The translations under genes were made by a program, and so were the position numbers. A model generated the notes under the pieces. The model saw only the letters and a program-made list of their open reading frames with translations, was not told the origin of the DNA and did not search any database. A stretch of 64,000 nt of DNA from Gautieria morchelliformis. Its lineage: Eukaryota > Basidiomycota > Agaricomycetes > Gomphales > Gomphaceae. Where the stretch lies: assembly GCA_015179125.1 (NCBI GenBank), contig WHVA01000099.1, positions 124,001-188,000 of the forward strand, read 5' to 3'. The stretch's first letter is position 1. Each line of letters starts with the position of its first letter. Positions 42,401 through 52,822 of this stretch are shown one piece after another.

Positions 42401-42665
42401 TCCCTCGCTAGGCTTCAAAGTTTCCGCTCCTAGTAGCCTCCGGATCACCTTACTGGGAATTGCGCCAACTTCAAGTTATTGAACGCCTGAGTATCTTGAT
42501 CCCAATAAAAAGCCAATCCTGTTAGCGTCGTTCGGTGGAAGCCCTAGAGCGCCAGGTTTAGAATAGAATATCTGAAGTAGGGTACTGGGTTTGCACTCGT
42601 GCAGGCTACCACAGCATTGTAACATAAGAGTACGACAGGGAGTGTTCTTTCACCAAGAGCGCCCC

Positions 42666-43046
42666 CTAGAATAGCGCAATTATAATTCTCCCACTTTTCT
42701 CATGGCGTCGCACCCTGGCGAGTGACCGAGATGACAACCTTAGGTATTGGAAAGCAATGTGACATACCTGCTGATACGCACTGATGCCATTGTCTACCGT
42801 TTTGCGGAGGCGAGTGAGGAATAAGGCAGAGATGCCACGAGAGCCTGTTCCACCGATGAGATCGAAGTAATCGAGACATTTTCCACTCACTGCCTCTTGC
42901 TGTTCGTGTGTGACCGACTTCTTTCCACGACGATACACATGAGAACCGGAAAGGAGGCCTTGGACCTCCAATCCCGCCTCGGAGCGATCAGACTGTGCGT
43001 GAAGATGAGTGCGGTGTTCCACGCCGAGCAGAGACGTGAGCCACAA
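42666..43046 (-). pseudogene. patatin-like phospholipase fragment (left-arm copy)
   Basis: Reads CLDYFDLIGGTGSRGISALF followed by LTRLRKTVDNGISAYQQV (about residues 58-93 of the frame). This is the nucleophile-elbow region of patatin-like lipases (family 'CDYFDLIGGTSTGGLIALMLGRLRMxVxECIxAY'). In the family the elbow is G-x-S-x-G; here it reads T-G-S-R-G, so the first glycine is lost. A GTATGT donor follows QQ. The DGGGxRG oxyanion motif that should lie upstream was not found. It probably derives from a patatin or patatin-NLR gene, of which basidiomycetes have many. Confidence 0.55.
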
Positions 43047-43167
43047 CTCAGTCAGAAAGCGATAAAGTTAGACTCAGGGGAGATACAGCACTCAGTTGGG
43101 TGATGGAGAACGAGGTGCGATGCTGTAGTCAGCCCAATTGCAGCGGAGCTCCAGCCACTTGAGTCAA

Positions 43168-43578
43168 GTCGGACGGCAGGTGCCGAGCTCAGAGGGCAAA
43201 GTAACGACTGCGTTCTGCACTTCCATCACTTTGTAGATTGTATCCATCTAAGCCGCACCTTATTCGTTTGATACTCTGTGGCCTTTCCTGCTATCCGTCC
43301 CAGTACTGGTATTGAATATTACAGATCACGGGCCCACGGCATACGGGCAGTTCTCCGATCGGGAGTCGTCGTCGATCGGGATGATGTTGGTCTCCCTGGC
43401 GGATGTAGTAGAGCGAAGTCTGGACTTGAGGTTGGAGGTCAGTTTGTATTCTATTCCGCTTTGGGCTCACGATGCATTTCATCAACATCCAGATGTAAGT
43501 CCAGCCACAGCAAAATCTACACCATCATGCCCGGACTACAATTCATGGAGTTACTCGCCGTGCTGGTAAGGCCTATAT
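43168..43578. other. inner flank of the left arm, possible exons split by Copia
   Basis: A plus frame reads AYGQFSDRESSSIGMMLVSL then ADVVERSLDLRLE and reaches a GTCAGT donor at about 43439. After a CCACAG acceptor (about 43510), KIYTIMPGLQFMELLAVL runs to a GTAAGG donor at 43566. The Copia element starts 13 bp later, so it may sit in an intron of this unknown gene. Confidence 0.35.
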
Positions 43579-43800
43579 TGTGGAACGAAGGAGATATAAT
43601 GATCTGATATTCTATGATCTCAAGTAGATCGTTCTGCCTTATATACAAAATATGATGTCCATTGTATTACCAATCTCTTCGAGCTGCTGTGCCGATGCGA
43701 TGCCGGTGCACCAGCAACCCGGGGTCGAGAGCGATCTCGAACCTCCGGCTAAATGCGTGCCGGCTCTGCCTCGGCGGTGTCATCGTCCCGATTACTAACA
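43579..43800 (-). repeat. 3' LTR of Copia
   Basis: 222 bp, TG...CA in both directions. The pol frame ends inside it (stop at 43749). Confidence 0.92.
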
Positions 43801-45545
43801 CTCCCCCTCAGCGAGAAGTCCCTTCGGTAAAATCCTAATTTCCCTAATAGATACCTATGTTGGTGCATGTCTAATCCCTTTGTAAATATGTCCGCTACGT
43901 TCTCCTTCGTCGGTACGTACGTAAGTGATGCCTCGTGAGAGGCCACTTTCTCACGGATAAAATGATATGCGACATTGATGTGTTTGGTACGCGCATGATA
44001 CGTTGCGTCATGCGATAGTGTAATGGCGCCTAGATTGTCTGATCGAAGTGACGTGGGCTGGGTTTGATCGATTCCAAGTTCTTCGATAAAACGCCTCAGC
44101 CAGATTAATTGCTTGGCGCCCTCGGTAAGTGCCATGTATTCGGCCTCCGTGGTAGATAGCGCGATCGTTCGCTGCTTTTTCGAGCTCCATGCGATAGCTC
44201 CCCCTCCTAGTATAGCTACGTAGCCACTAATAGATAGTGCGTCGTTTCTATTAGCATAATCCGAGTCGACAAATATTTCGAGGTCGAGACCAGCGTCTCG
44301 TCGGAAGATTATGCCGTCGTCACGTGACCCTTTGAGGTACCTGAGCGCGTGCTTGATCGCCGTCCAGTGCTCGGTTCCGTAAGTAGTAGTGAATTGGCTC
44401 AGATGTTGTACGGTAAAGGCCAAATCAGGTCGCGTGCTGAGTGCTGCATACATGAGTGATCCGATCGCTTTGGCATAGGGTACTTCGGCAGTTGGACCTG
44501 TTGAGTCCATGGGTGTCGTGAGTTTGATCATTTTATGCAGGGGTGTAGATACTGAATGAGCCGTTGTCATGTTGAATCGATCGAGTATGATGTCGATGTA
44601 ATGTCCTTGAGACATGATCAGTGTTCCCTCATCCCTATTCCTCTCAACTCTAATTCCCAATATTTTCTTCATTTCTCCTAAATATGTTAAGGGGAATTTT
44701 CCATGAAGCTCCCCCTTGAGCTTAATCATCCCTCCTTTGGAGTCAGCAAATAGTCCAAAGTCGTCCACATATACTGATATGACTTCGATTGAATCCTTAT
44801 CTTGTCTGATGTAGACGCATTCATCGGCTGTACTTTGATGGAAGCCGAGATCGAGTAGTAATTTGCGTAAGCGCTGATGCCAAGCTCGCCCCGATTGCTT
44901 GAGTCCGTAGAGCGCTCTGTATATTCTTAGAACGCGTCCAGATCCATCATCAAAACCGTCGGGCTGGCGCATGTAGATCTCCTCATCTATGGTTGAATTG
45001 AGGTAGGCGCCTTTGACATCCATCATTTCGATTTCCCAATCGAGTGTGTTTGCGATCGCTAATAGAACACGTAGTGAATCGAATTTGACCACGGGTGAGG
45101 TTATCTCGTAGTAATCCATCCCTGGCCTCTGTGTGAATCCTTGAGCCACAACCCTTGCTTTAGCCTTATCAAATTGTCCATCCGGTTGCGTTTTGACGGC
45201 GTATACCCATCGGCAACCGATAGCTACTCGTCCGGGTGGTAGTTCTGTTAATTCCCATGTTCCTAACGTCTTGTGTTGGTCCATCTCAATTTCCATCGCT
45301 TTCTCCCAGATCGGCGCATCATCACGTGATACCGCCGCTCTGTAATTCTCAGGTTCAGTGACGATTTCTCTCGTTATGTAAACCTGCTCGGTGCGTCCTG
45401 AATTATTCAGTTTCCGGTAATCCGGTCTTTGAGTGATACGCGCGCTCCGTCGAATCTGTGGAGCTGGCGCTTGTTCAGGTGGATCAGGAATGGGTGTTGT
45501 CTGGGGTGATGACGTCTGTGGGGTAGATGTGATCGGGTCCGGCAC
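43749..45545 (-). CDS. pol: Copia reverse transcriptase and RNase H
   Basis: 598 codons in this frame. RT: WEKAMEIEMDQHKTLGTWEL, GCRWVYAVKTQPDGQFDKAK, DVKGAYLNSTIDEEIYMRQP, LYGLKQSGRAWHQRL and catalytic VYVDDFGLF (YVDD). RNase H: EIFVDSDYANRNDALSISGY, AWSSKKQRTIALSTTEAEYM and AITLSHDATYHARTKHINV. All catalytic residues appear present. In the intact element it would continue directly from the integrase; here it lies in the -1 frame, and the join fits a one-base loss (or a -1 slip) at the C4 run 45566-45569. The listed start is a GTG inside the linker, not a true start. Confidence 0.95.
   Translation of the reverse strand: MPDPITSTPQTSSPQTTPIPDPPEQAPAPQIRRSARITQRPDYRKLNNSGRTEQVYITREIVTEPENYRAAVSRDDAPIWEKAMEIEMDQHKTLGTWELTELPPGRVAIGCRWVYAVKTQPDGQFDKAKARVVAQGFTQRPGMDYYEITSPVVKFDSLRVLLAIANTLDWEIEMMDVKGAYLNSTIDEEIYMRQPDGFDDGSGRVLRIYRALYGLKQSGRAWHQRLRKLLLDLGFHQSTADECVYIRQDKDSIEVISVYVDDFGLFADSKGGMIKLKGELHGKFPLTYLGEMKKILGIRVERNRDEGTLIMSQGHYIDIILDRFNMTTAHSVSTPLHKMIKLTTPMDSTGPTAEVPYAKAIGSLMYAALSTRPDLAFTVQHLSQFTTTYGTEHWTAIKHALRYLKGSRDDGIIFRRDAGLDLEIFVDSDYANRNDALSISGYVAILGGGAIAWSSKKQRTIALSTTEAEYMALTEGAKQLIWLRRFIEELGIDQTQPTSLRSDNLGAITLSHDATYHARTKHINVAYHFIREKVASHEASLTYVPTKENVADIFTKGLDMHQHRYLLGKLGFYRRDFSLRGSVSNRDDDTAEAEPARI
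43801..43809 (-). other. polypurine tract of Copia
   Basis: Minus-strand GAGGGGGAG next to the 3' LTR. Confidence 0.75.
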
Positions 45546-47770
45546 ATGCTCGCGTGGTGAGTGCTCCCCTCGAGCGGTGCCGTGTCGTCATCGTCGTTAT
45601 CTGGGATGGGGTAGAGTCGGTTGTCATTTTCGTCAAATGTAATGTTCCTAGAGACTTGAACGTGCTTTGAGGCTTTATTGTAGTACCTCCAGGCCTTTGC
45701 ATGTTCAGCTACTTCGACGAATATATGTTCTTCTGCTTTTGGATCAAGTTTGGCTCGACGTTGATCCGGCACCATAACCCAGCAATTTGTCCCAAATTCC
45801 TCTAGACGTGCTATGTTCGGCTTCTTGCCGAATAGTGCTTGGAACGGCGTTGCGTCATCTCCAAGCGCTCGCGTGGGTGATCGATTTTTGATATAACACG
45901 CATAAGCCACGGCCTCGGGCCAGAGTATTTTTGGCAGGTTCTTGGCAAATATCATTGCCCGTGCGTGCTCGAGTAAGGTCCAGTTGAGTCGTTCGGCAAT
46001 TCCATTCTGGGCTGGGGAGTATGGAGCTGTGGTCTCCATGATAATGCCATATTTTGCACAAAATTCCTTGAAATTTTTATTGACATATTCCCCTCCATTA
46101 TCCGAGCGAAACCTCTTCAGTTTCTGACCTGTTTGGGTCTCGAGGAATGCCTTGCACGTCTCGAAGTGTTTGAGCGCTTCATCTTTGGCGCTCCCAAAAT
46201 AGATGACCGTGTACCTCGATTTGATGTCCGTGAAAGAATAAAAGCACTTTTCACGTGATGGTCCCTCAGTCTGGGCAGGCCCCCATACATCGGATACTGT
46301 CAGGTCACCGACCTGTTCTACAGTGTCCTCGGCTCTTTTGGGGAACGGCTCCACATGCCGCTTGCCTTGTATGCATGCCTTGCACTGGCTCGGCTCGTTT
46401 GACTCGTCGATCTCAAGTCCGGTGACTAGATCGTTAGATTTCAACATCTTTATAGAATTTATGTTGACGTGCCCGAGTATCCTGTGCCATTTGTCCCATG
46501 ACCGTCCCTTTGCCGCTGCGGCAAAGTCCCGTGCCTCGACTGATCGAGTGACTCGTGCCTTCATACAGAATAGCCGCCCATGCTTCTGTCCCTGTGCGAA
46601 GGTAACTCCGGCGCGTGATTTGAATTCGACGCCGGTGCCTGAAAATGTGGCCGTGTTACCCTTATCAGTTAAACGCCCTACGCTGATAAGGTTGTTCGGC
46701 GCATCCAGTGCATGCTTGACGTCACGTAGCTCGATCGTGTTCGTCTTGGCGCCGATCTTGAATTCCATGTATATAGTGCCTCGGCCTTGTGTATGTAGTA
46801 CCGCACCGGGTGAAATTCCTTTGATTTCAGATGGTTCCTCGGCATAGCTAGCGAAATCATTTCGGCTTCGAGCTATATGTGTTGTTGCCGCTGAATCGGC
46901 TAGCCAGTCGGATGCAGATGTAGCACTGTATGCTACCTCCTTAGATACAAATGCGAAGTCCTTTTCTTCTGCTTGTTTGACTGTTTCTTTGTTCCCTGAT
47001 TTGAACCATTTCGGTGCTTGGCCCTCCTTGCCGCCACCTTTCGCCCAACAGTCCTTCATGTAATGACCCTTCTTGCCGCAATTTTGGCACTTTCCCTTTG
47101 TTGCTCCTGAGTCATCTTTCCTGGTCCTGTGACGTTGTTGCGCCTTAAGCGCCGTCTGCCGTGCCGATCCAGCTTTCCGTGCTCGATCCTCATCGAGGAC
47201 CCGAGCTATTAATATATCAGCTGTTGTCCCGGCTCCACTGGCGTTTACTGCCGTAATAAACGCCGACCAAGAATCTGGTAATGACGTCAGCAACGTGTTC
47301 GAGAACTCGGTGTCACTGATGTAATGCCCCCGCGCATTCAGTTCCTGTTGAATGCCGCGGAGCTTGCGTACGTGCTCCTCCATGTTCGCGCCGTCCTCGG
47401 CAAGCGTCCGGAAGAAGTCTCTTCGGAGATTTACAATCCCCACTGCTCCCTTAGATTCGAATATTGCTTGTAGACTAGTCCATACAGCAAATGCAGACAT
47501 CGTCTGATTGATGTAAACTAGTTGTTCATCGGCAACTCTGAGGCAAATCTCTTTTCTAGCTTTCTTGTCCTTCCTTCTCCAATCGTTGATCTCCTGCTGC
47601 TCGGTTGCAGTGACGTTGTCGGCATCTGCCGGTCTCAGTTCCGTCTCCCTGCCGATAGCCACGTCCCACAGATCTAAGTCATCGAGTATCCACTCGAGCC
47701 GCCGGCGCCACGCCGCGTAATTATCCCCGTTCAAGGGGTCCATCTTGTACGTGTTGTTGCTACTCGACAT
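45407..47770 (-). CDS. gag-pol: Copia gag, protease and integrase polyprotein
   Basis: 787 codons from ATG at 47770 (MSSSNNTYKMDPLNGDNYAA). Gag domain residues 1-215 (WRRRLEWILDDLDLWDVAIG; LTSLPDSWSAFITAVNASG). CCHC knuckle CQNCGKKGHYMKDC (about 228-241). Protease WLADSAATTHIARSRNDF (active DSA). Integrase zinc site WHRILGHVNINSIKML...CKACIQGKRH, catalytic DVWGPAQTEG, FRSDNGGEYVNKNFKEFCAK and SPAQNGIAERLNWTLLEHAR, then the Copia-specific FGKKPNIARLEEFGTNCWV. The last 45 or so residues (after PIPDNDDDDTAPLEG) are read in the wrong frame because of the shift at 45566-45569. Confidence 0.95.
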   Translation of the reverse strand: MSSSNNTYKMDPLNGDNYAAWRRRLEWILDDLDLWDVAIGRETELRPADADNVTATEQQEINDWRRKDKKARKEICLRVADEQLVYINQTMSAFAVWTSLQAIFESKGAVGIVNLRRDFFRTLAEDGANMEEHVRKLRGIQQELNARGHYISDTEFSNTLLTSLPDSWSAFITAVNASGAGTTADILIARVLDEDRARKAGSARQTALKAQQRHRTRKDDSGATKGKCQNCGKKGHYMKDCWAKGGGKEGQAPKWFKSGNKETVKQAEEKDFAFVSKEVAYSATSASDWLADSAATTHIARSRNDFASYAEEPSEIKGISPGAVLHTQGRGTIYMEFKIGAKTNTIELRDVKHALDAPNNLISVGRLTDKGNTATFSGTGVEFKSRAGVTFAQGQKHGRLFCMKARVTRSVEARDFAAAAKGRSWDKWHRILGHVNINSIKMLKSNDLVTGLEIDESNEPSQCKACIQGKRHVEPFPKRAEDTVEQVGDLTVSDVWGPAQTEGPSREKCFYSFTDIKSRYTVIYFGSAKDEALKHFETCKAFLETQTGQKLKRFRSDNGGEYVNKNFKEFCAKYGIIMETTAPYSPAQNGIAERLNWTLLEHARAMIFAKNLPKILWPEAVAYACYIKNRSPTRALGDDATPFQALFGKKPNIARLEEFGTNCWVMVPDQRRAKLDPKAEEHIFVEVAEHAKAWRYYNKASKHVQVSRNITFDENDNRLYPIPDNDDDDTAPLEGSTHHASMCRTRSHLPHRRHHPRQHPFLIHLNKRQLHRFDGARVSLKDRITGN

Positions 47771-47837
47771 CGTCGATCGGTATTGAGTTATTGGAGTATA
47801 GAGCGTAGTTAGATTTGTAGTAGTTTAGTTATGCGCG

Positions 47838-47849
47838 GGGCCCATAACC
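47838..47849 (-). other. primer-binding site of Copia (half initiator tRNA-Met)
   Basis: GGTTATGGGCCC directly follows the 5' LTR. It is complementary to GGGCCCATAACC, the anticodon arm of initiator tRNA-Met with its CAT anticodon, rather than to a tRNA 3' end. This matches the cleaved-tRNA priming established for Drosophila copia. Confidence 0.65.
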
Positions 47850-48071
47850 TGTGGAACGAAGGAGATATAATGATCTGATATTCTATGATCTCAAGTAGAT
47901 CGTTCTGCCTTATATACAAAATATGATGTCCATTGTATTACCAATCTCTTCGAGCTGCTGTGCCGATGCGATGCCGGTGCACCAGCAACCCGGGGTCGAG
48001 AGCGATCTCGAACCTCCGGCTAAATGCGTGCCGGCTCTGCCTCGGCGGTGTCATCGTCCCGATTACTAACA
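47850..48071 (-). repeat. 5' LTR of Copia
   Basis: 222 bp, same sequence as 43579-43800. Contains TATATAAGG in sense orientation. Confidence 0.92.
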
Positions 48072-48079
48072 TATATCTG

Positions 48080-48880
48080 GTCTGGTAGTGTTGGGAGGCA
48101 CGCACGTCAGCACATTTGCACTCATGCTTGTCCAGGTCTGACTGCCGAACGCACTGGCGATGACACCCTAAACAGTTGACCGGCATAACTGAGAAACATT
48201 TTGAAATAGGCACGTCGGAACACGTGCTACTTACAAGCCTTCATCGAAGCTCTCCTCAGCAACGCCATCCTTCCACGTAGTTAAATAGAAGCATTGTCAG
48301 GAGACATTTTTAAACCGGCCCCCCTCCAGCGCCACCCCCGCCACCCCCGGCAAGCCTCCGCAAATGCTCCACAACAGGAGCACGAGCTCCGCACGGTTCG
48401 CCATCCCGCAATCTCGGAGGGCGCGGGGAGGGGCGGGGTTGACAGGGCCGTCGGGAGCTCGCGACGTCGCGGTGGCGTGCGTGTGCGCGTGAGCAGAGGA
48501 GCAGGAGCCGTAGTGGTTCGCCAGTCGTGCAGAATGTTGGAGTGTCGAGCAGAAAGAAGCGTGAAGCGGCGAAAGAAGCTCGGTAGAAGCGTGCCAGAAG
48601 CATGCAGAAGCTGAAACAACCGCATTAGGAAGCTCGTGCACGGCACCTCGTCAACGCCAACGCACCTTGGTCAAATGCATCCGCCCCCCCGCCGTCGTCG
48701 AGCAATTTTCTACGTCGGCATAGGCGCCGTATCCGGGACTATGGGCAGTGCGGTATGTGGGGACAGCGTCGTGGTTGTGGGGCGACATGGGTTGCCAAGT
48801 TGGGCGCTTAGGGAGCGGTCTGTGCGCAGGCGCCAAGGGGGTGCACGCGCACGACACGTCAGTCAGTGGACGCGCGCACG
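48080..48880 (+). repeat. dispersed repeat A (first copy)
   Basis: Diverged inverted counterpart of about 61690-62320: shared AAATAGAGGCATTG-like core, GGCGCCACCCCCGCCACC, GAGCTCGCGACGTCGCGGTGG and CTTCATCGAAGCT. GC-rich in the middle. ORFs on both strands are low-complexity. Identity unknown. Confidence 0.65.
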
Positions 48881-50600
48881 CACAGTACGCACGACTCACC
48901 GCCATAGCACACCATCCCTGCGCACCGTGTAGTACTCGTCGGCCTGGAATGCGGCGCGCCGTTCATGTGTGGGCAGTCTGCGCCTGCTGCAGGTGCGGTT
49001 AACTCTGGCTCTGCGACTGCGCCTGGTGCTGGCCGCCCTGGACATGCGCTTAGGCCTGCACCCCCACGCTTGCGAGCTGCGTCTGGGGCCACCATCCCCC
49101 CCCCCTCAACCAGCGGATAAGCGAAGTTCAGGCTGCGCAAGGACTGGATGCGGCGATCCACTGTCGGTGTTGATGCCGACGCCCCATGTTGGGGAGAGGG
49201 GTCTGCCCTGCGGATGGAGGCAGGATGTGTGGGCCGGACGGGTGCGCGGTGGGTGTGCATATGGAGGCGGCCGGAGCGTGGAAAGGTGGGTGTGTGGCGG
49301 CGGACGCAGCTAAGACGAGTTGAGGAGATGCGTCCGGAGCATATGTGAGCTTAGGTGTTGATGCGGATGCTAGTGCCCCGCGTGTGGATGCTGCTGTTGT
49401 GAGGGAGGAAGCGGGTGCTGGCGTGGTAGGAATGCGACATTGTGCAGGGCGTGTGCAGAGGCGAGGATGAGGTGCGAGATGACGGGGGTGGCGCCGCGCG
49501 ATGTGCACGGTATGTATCGTTCCTTGTGGCTCATAGTGCCCTGTGTCCTAGTCTCGTCCCAACATGCAGGCAGCATGAAACAGACCCAGGTTGAAGCCAC
49601 ACGAGCAGAACCTCAGAATCTCAAGGTGAGGATGACCGGTGGAGTTGCTTGATCCAGTTATATGATCCCCGCCAAGCGAGTACTGTCGATGCTCTTTCCC
49701 GCAGCAACACCACAACGAGATCTCCCTAAACTGATACCTCCCGATACATCTGACCCGACATCTGACCCACTATACGAGCGCGAGTTTCAGGGCGTACAGC
49801 TGGCCCGTCGATGTTGCCACTCCCCGGAGACAATCAGCTGGCGAGAACTCGGAGAGTCAAATGACCATGGTACAGCCGAGATCCGTCGGAAGAGATGTCC
49901 CCTCTACCTGAAAAGCCAAGGAGACATAACCGTGCTGATTCTGAACTGACCCCAAGACTGCTTAAGGGGATGTGTTCTCGATATAATTCTTGATATGCAC
50001 AGGTAATTCAAAATAGGTGTGCTGTTTTCTGGAGATTAATGCTTTAAGCAAAGCACAGTGGCCATAATCAGGAACTGGATGGATCTCACCTCGACAGCCC
50101 AGTAGATATCCACCCACACCCATAATAAACTAAGTGTTACATACGGACATGGATGGCAAACAATACACCTGGAATAGTACGGGCCTAGGACATACGGTGG
50201 CTGCATTTAAATGACCTAGCTAGGCTGACGGACTGCTACTATAATCCGCCTCCACAGACAACTGCCATCCTCAGGCTTTGAGAGAGCCAATTGCGACGAC
50301 CGGTGGTATTTCCCCAGCAGGGAGATGCCGTTCAAAACTTGGGGTCACATGGCCAAGTACCGTAAGTTGTGTTCTCAAACTTATTCCATGGTGGTTGATG
50401 TGGGATAAGCCGAAGTCGGTAGGCAAAGTGATCTCCAATGATGGTCATTATCACTGGTCGGTATTCTGCTGATAACACCTCCAGTGCCTGTGGATGCTGA
50501 CTGGAGTCCCATTTGGTGTCTGTCAGAGAGCGGGGAAGAAGCTATGCTAGCTCACGACTCGGTCACAGGTCGCCTTGCTGCGGCAATCAGAATGAAGCCT
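48881..50600. other. GC-rich and then mixed unassigned DNA
   Basis: 48900-49400 is rich in GTGCGC and GGCGG words with open frames on every strand, a composition effect. 49662-49949 has a plus frame (QGVQLARRCCHSPETISWRE) of uncertain meaning. Nothing is supported as a gene. Confidence 0.4.
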
Positions 50601-51045
50601 TGATTTTCTAGCTTCAAGTTGAAGTGCTCTCTCTTCTACACCAAGATCTCTGTAGCTTCCTTGCGAAACACGTCCAGACGTGCAGTCTTAGTAGGTGAGG
50701 GGCTGGACCCACATACGTCTACAAGCGCCGCTTTTCAGTTTTTCACATACGAACGCTTTGATGCGGTCCAAGAACCGGGAACATGGGCGTCGCCTAGGTT
50801 GTCGGTAATGTGCATGTGACCATACGCTGCGATCGTACCCGCCGGCCTTTGCCGACACCATCGCCTCGAGGTTGGCTTGGCATCGTGGGTTCTTTGTGGG
50901 GGTGCCTGGTTCTTTGATACAGTAGCGTGACTGGGTTCTGTATCTCAGGAAGATCCAGAAGCAATATCGAGCACGTGCCCGCGTATCAATAATGCACCAA
51001 GCTTCTTACAGACGCCTACAGTTCACCACACGGTCCAACACAACC
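50601..51045 (+). repeat. dispersed repeat B (first copy)
   Basis: Inverted counterpart of 62395-62880: shared GCGATCGTACCCGCCGGCC, TGGTTCTTTGATACAGTA, GCATCGTGGGTTCTT and ACAGACGCCTACAGTTCACC. It ends near AACCACCGTCAT in both copies. Confidence 0.7.
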
Positions 51046-51508
51046 ACCGTCATCCTCAGCCAGCTCCAACCTTCAATGACTCATCTGATCCACGCGCTTT
51101 GCCCAGCAAGAAAACGAAGGTCAGCGACAAGAAAAGGTGGATCATGTGCACGGAACTTTTCAACTTACGCGGTTGACCAAGCATATTGTCAGCATGATCC
51201 TCGTCGTCTGAAAGGTGCAAGCACAGTCAGTAACAAGCATGGCTTTACATAAACACACAATGTTGTACTTACCGCTTGCGCGCGAGACTCGACTTCCCCA
51301 GCTCCATATTGACATCATCCTCCAGCAATTCCTGTATGTTTTCCAAATCTTCAGCAGGTACGTATGGGAGCTCTCTCTTATCCTTGTTGAAATTATCAAT
51401 ATAGTCGAATTTGATCAAGATCTGTTCTATTAGGTCGCCTCGCTGCAGAAGTTTGAGATCCTTGGTTGCCGCAAGTGGGAACATTGACAGCGAGGCACCG
51501 TGGTTCAT
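51046..51508 (-). CDS. hypothetical multi-exon coding region, minus strand
   Basis: Exon 51508-51284 reads MNHGASLSMFPLAATKDLKL, LIEQILIKFDYIDNFNKDKR, ELPYVPAEDLENIQELLEDD and VNMELGKSSLARKR, ending at a GTAAGTACAA donor (about 51275-51283). After an intron ending CTTTCAG comes a short acidic exon, DDEDHADNMLGQPR, with a GTAAGT donor at about 51171. Splice signals and composition (ordered hydrophobics, then acidic tail) look like a real eukaryotic gene. Upstream, the ATG follows TGACTTAG, so an earlier exon is possible. The family is not recognised. It sits beside repeat B, so it may be carried by a repeat. Confidence 0.45.
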
Positions 51509-52699
51509 GGCTAAGTCACATAAGCAGTCCAGTGCGCCCTATTGACCACATTGCTTCGTCCTCAGCATCCAACTCCTCAGCGCCGCGATCTCTGTTCCAG
51601 CCAACCCCCCCCCCTTCTATTTCCGCTGGTGGGTCTCCAAACATTACTTCTGCCTCGTCAGGGGTCAGGGTATTCAGCCTTCAGCACCTTGTCATAGGCC
51701 TTTATCGGGGTGTGCCTGCTCCTCAAGAACATCAAGTTTATCGATCCCTTGTTCGTTTGCATTTTCTGCGCCATTGCAGTAAGACATTCGTCTCTCGATG
51801 ACCCTCCAGTTCCCCTCGGATGGCCTTCAAAGCGATTGCATTCGTTCCTAACGGTGTGGCTCCCCGTCCAACGCCAGGCAGAGAAAATAGGTGAACAGAA
51901 TATGGAGATTAACAGAACGGTCGCATGGGTTTAGTGAGTCTATTTCATCGCATGCAATGTATTTATCCTTTTTTGTCTACAGGTCAATCGAGAGCGTTAT
52001 GCGCTTTTCTACAGCGTCAGACTCGCACCCTCCGCCCCACTATCCCCCGCTCCCTCTAGTCCTCCAACCATTCCTGCCAATGGTAAAATCTCTTTTTCAA
52101 TATTATTTGATATATACGTGCTATAGCTAGGGCTACCTACGGGACCGGACTTCCCGCACCTAGTAAGAGTATGCTTAGCGATGTGGCCCTCTTCCGCGTC
52201 GGTCTACATCGACGTCCGCCTGTCACCCAAGTGCTAGATCTGCTCGCACGAGCGCGGCACTTGTCGTTCTCCGAGGGCGGCAGATGAACCCTTAGGAAGT
52301 GGCCCAGGGATGCGAGGGTGGGGAGGGACGAGTCGGCACTGACGGGTCACGACGGGGTGGGGGCCGGACACGACCAGGGAGTGACAACGCAGCACGCTGG
52401 ACACACAACGCACTGTCCATGTCTCCACATGGCGCGGCGGCCTGCTCAAAGTGGGGCCCACGCCATGCCGCTGTTGAACCCATGGTTGTCCTCGTGGAGG
52501 TCGAGCGTCTGGATGAGGGTGTCAATGTCGATGATGTCGGCAGGGTCGTCGGGGTCGGGTGTAGCCGGGCGGGAGTGAGCGTGTGTGAATATGCTTGGGA
52601 CACCGATGTCGCTGCTGGGGCGGTGGTCGTGGTCGTGGCGGGAGTGACTTGTTCGCGCGTTCACCCGACAGCGGGCCATGGGAACCACCTCCTCTGGAG
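51509..52699. other. unassigned, with possible plus-strand exons
   Basis: Around 51690-51930 a plus frame reads AFIGVCLLLKNIKFIDPLF then LGWPSKRLHSFLTVWLPVQR and NMEINRTVAWV, then a GTGAGT..CTACAG intron (51934-51981) and NRERYALFYSVRLAPSAPLS. Splice signals are good; the family is unknown. 52250-52690 is GC-rich with ORFs in many frames and no motif. Confidence 0.35.
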
Positions 52700-52822
52700 T
52701 TGACTCAAGTGGCTGGAGCTCCGCTGCAATTGGGCTGGCTATAGCATCTCACCTCGTTCTCCATCACCCAACTGAGTGCTGTACTCTCCCCTGAGTCTAA
52801 CTTTATCGCTTTCTGACTGAGT

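Larger units (their letters stand above)
32669..43167 (+). repeat. left arm of a 3.13-kb inverted duplication (with later insertions)
   Basis: Inverted copy of 52700-55832. Outer edge TCAGCGGCGCGAGG (32669), inner edge GAGTCAA (43167). After removing the pogo-like element and the LINE with one copy of each target duplication, the arm is about 3137 bp against 3133 bp on the right, and it is collinear throughout. Confidence 0.9.
43579..48071 (-). mobile_element. Ty1/Copia retrotransposon, nearly intact, LTRs identical
   Basis: 4493 bp on the minus strand, flanked by TATAT at 43574-43578 and 48072-48076. The 222-bp LTRs show no difference that I can find, so insertion is very recent. Order in sense: LTR, half-tRNA primer site, gag, protease, integrase, RT, RNase H, polypurine tract, LTR. 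One single-base change separates the integrase from the RT frame. Confidence 0.95.

Noticed and set aside
48294..49508. Many ORFs of 80-130 codons in GC-rich DNA
   Set aside because: High GC lowers stop frequency in all frames; up to four frames are open together and none has a motif.
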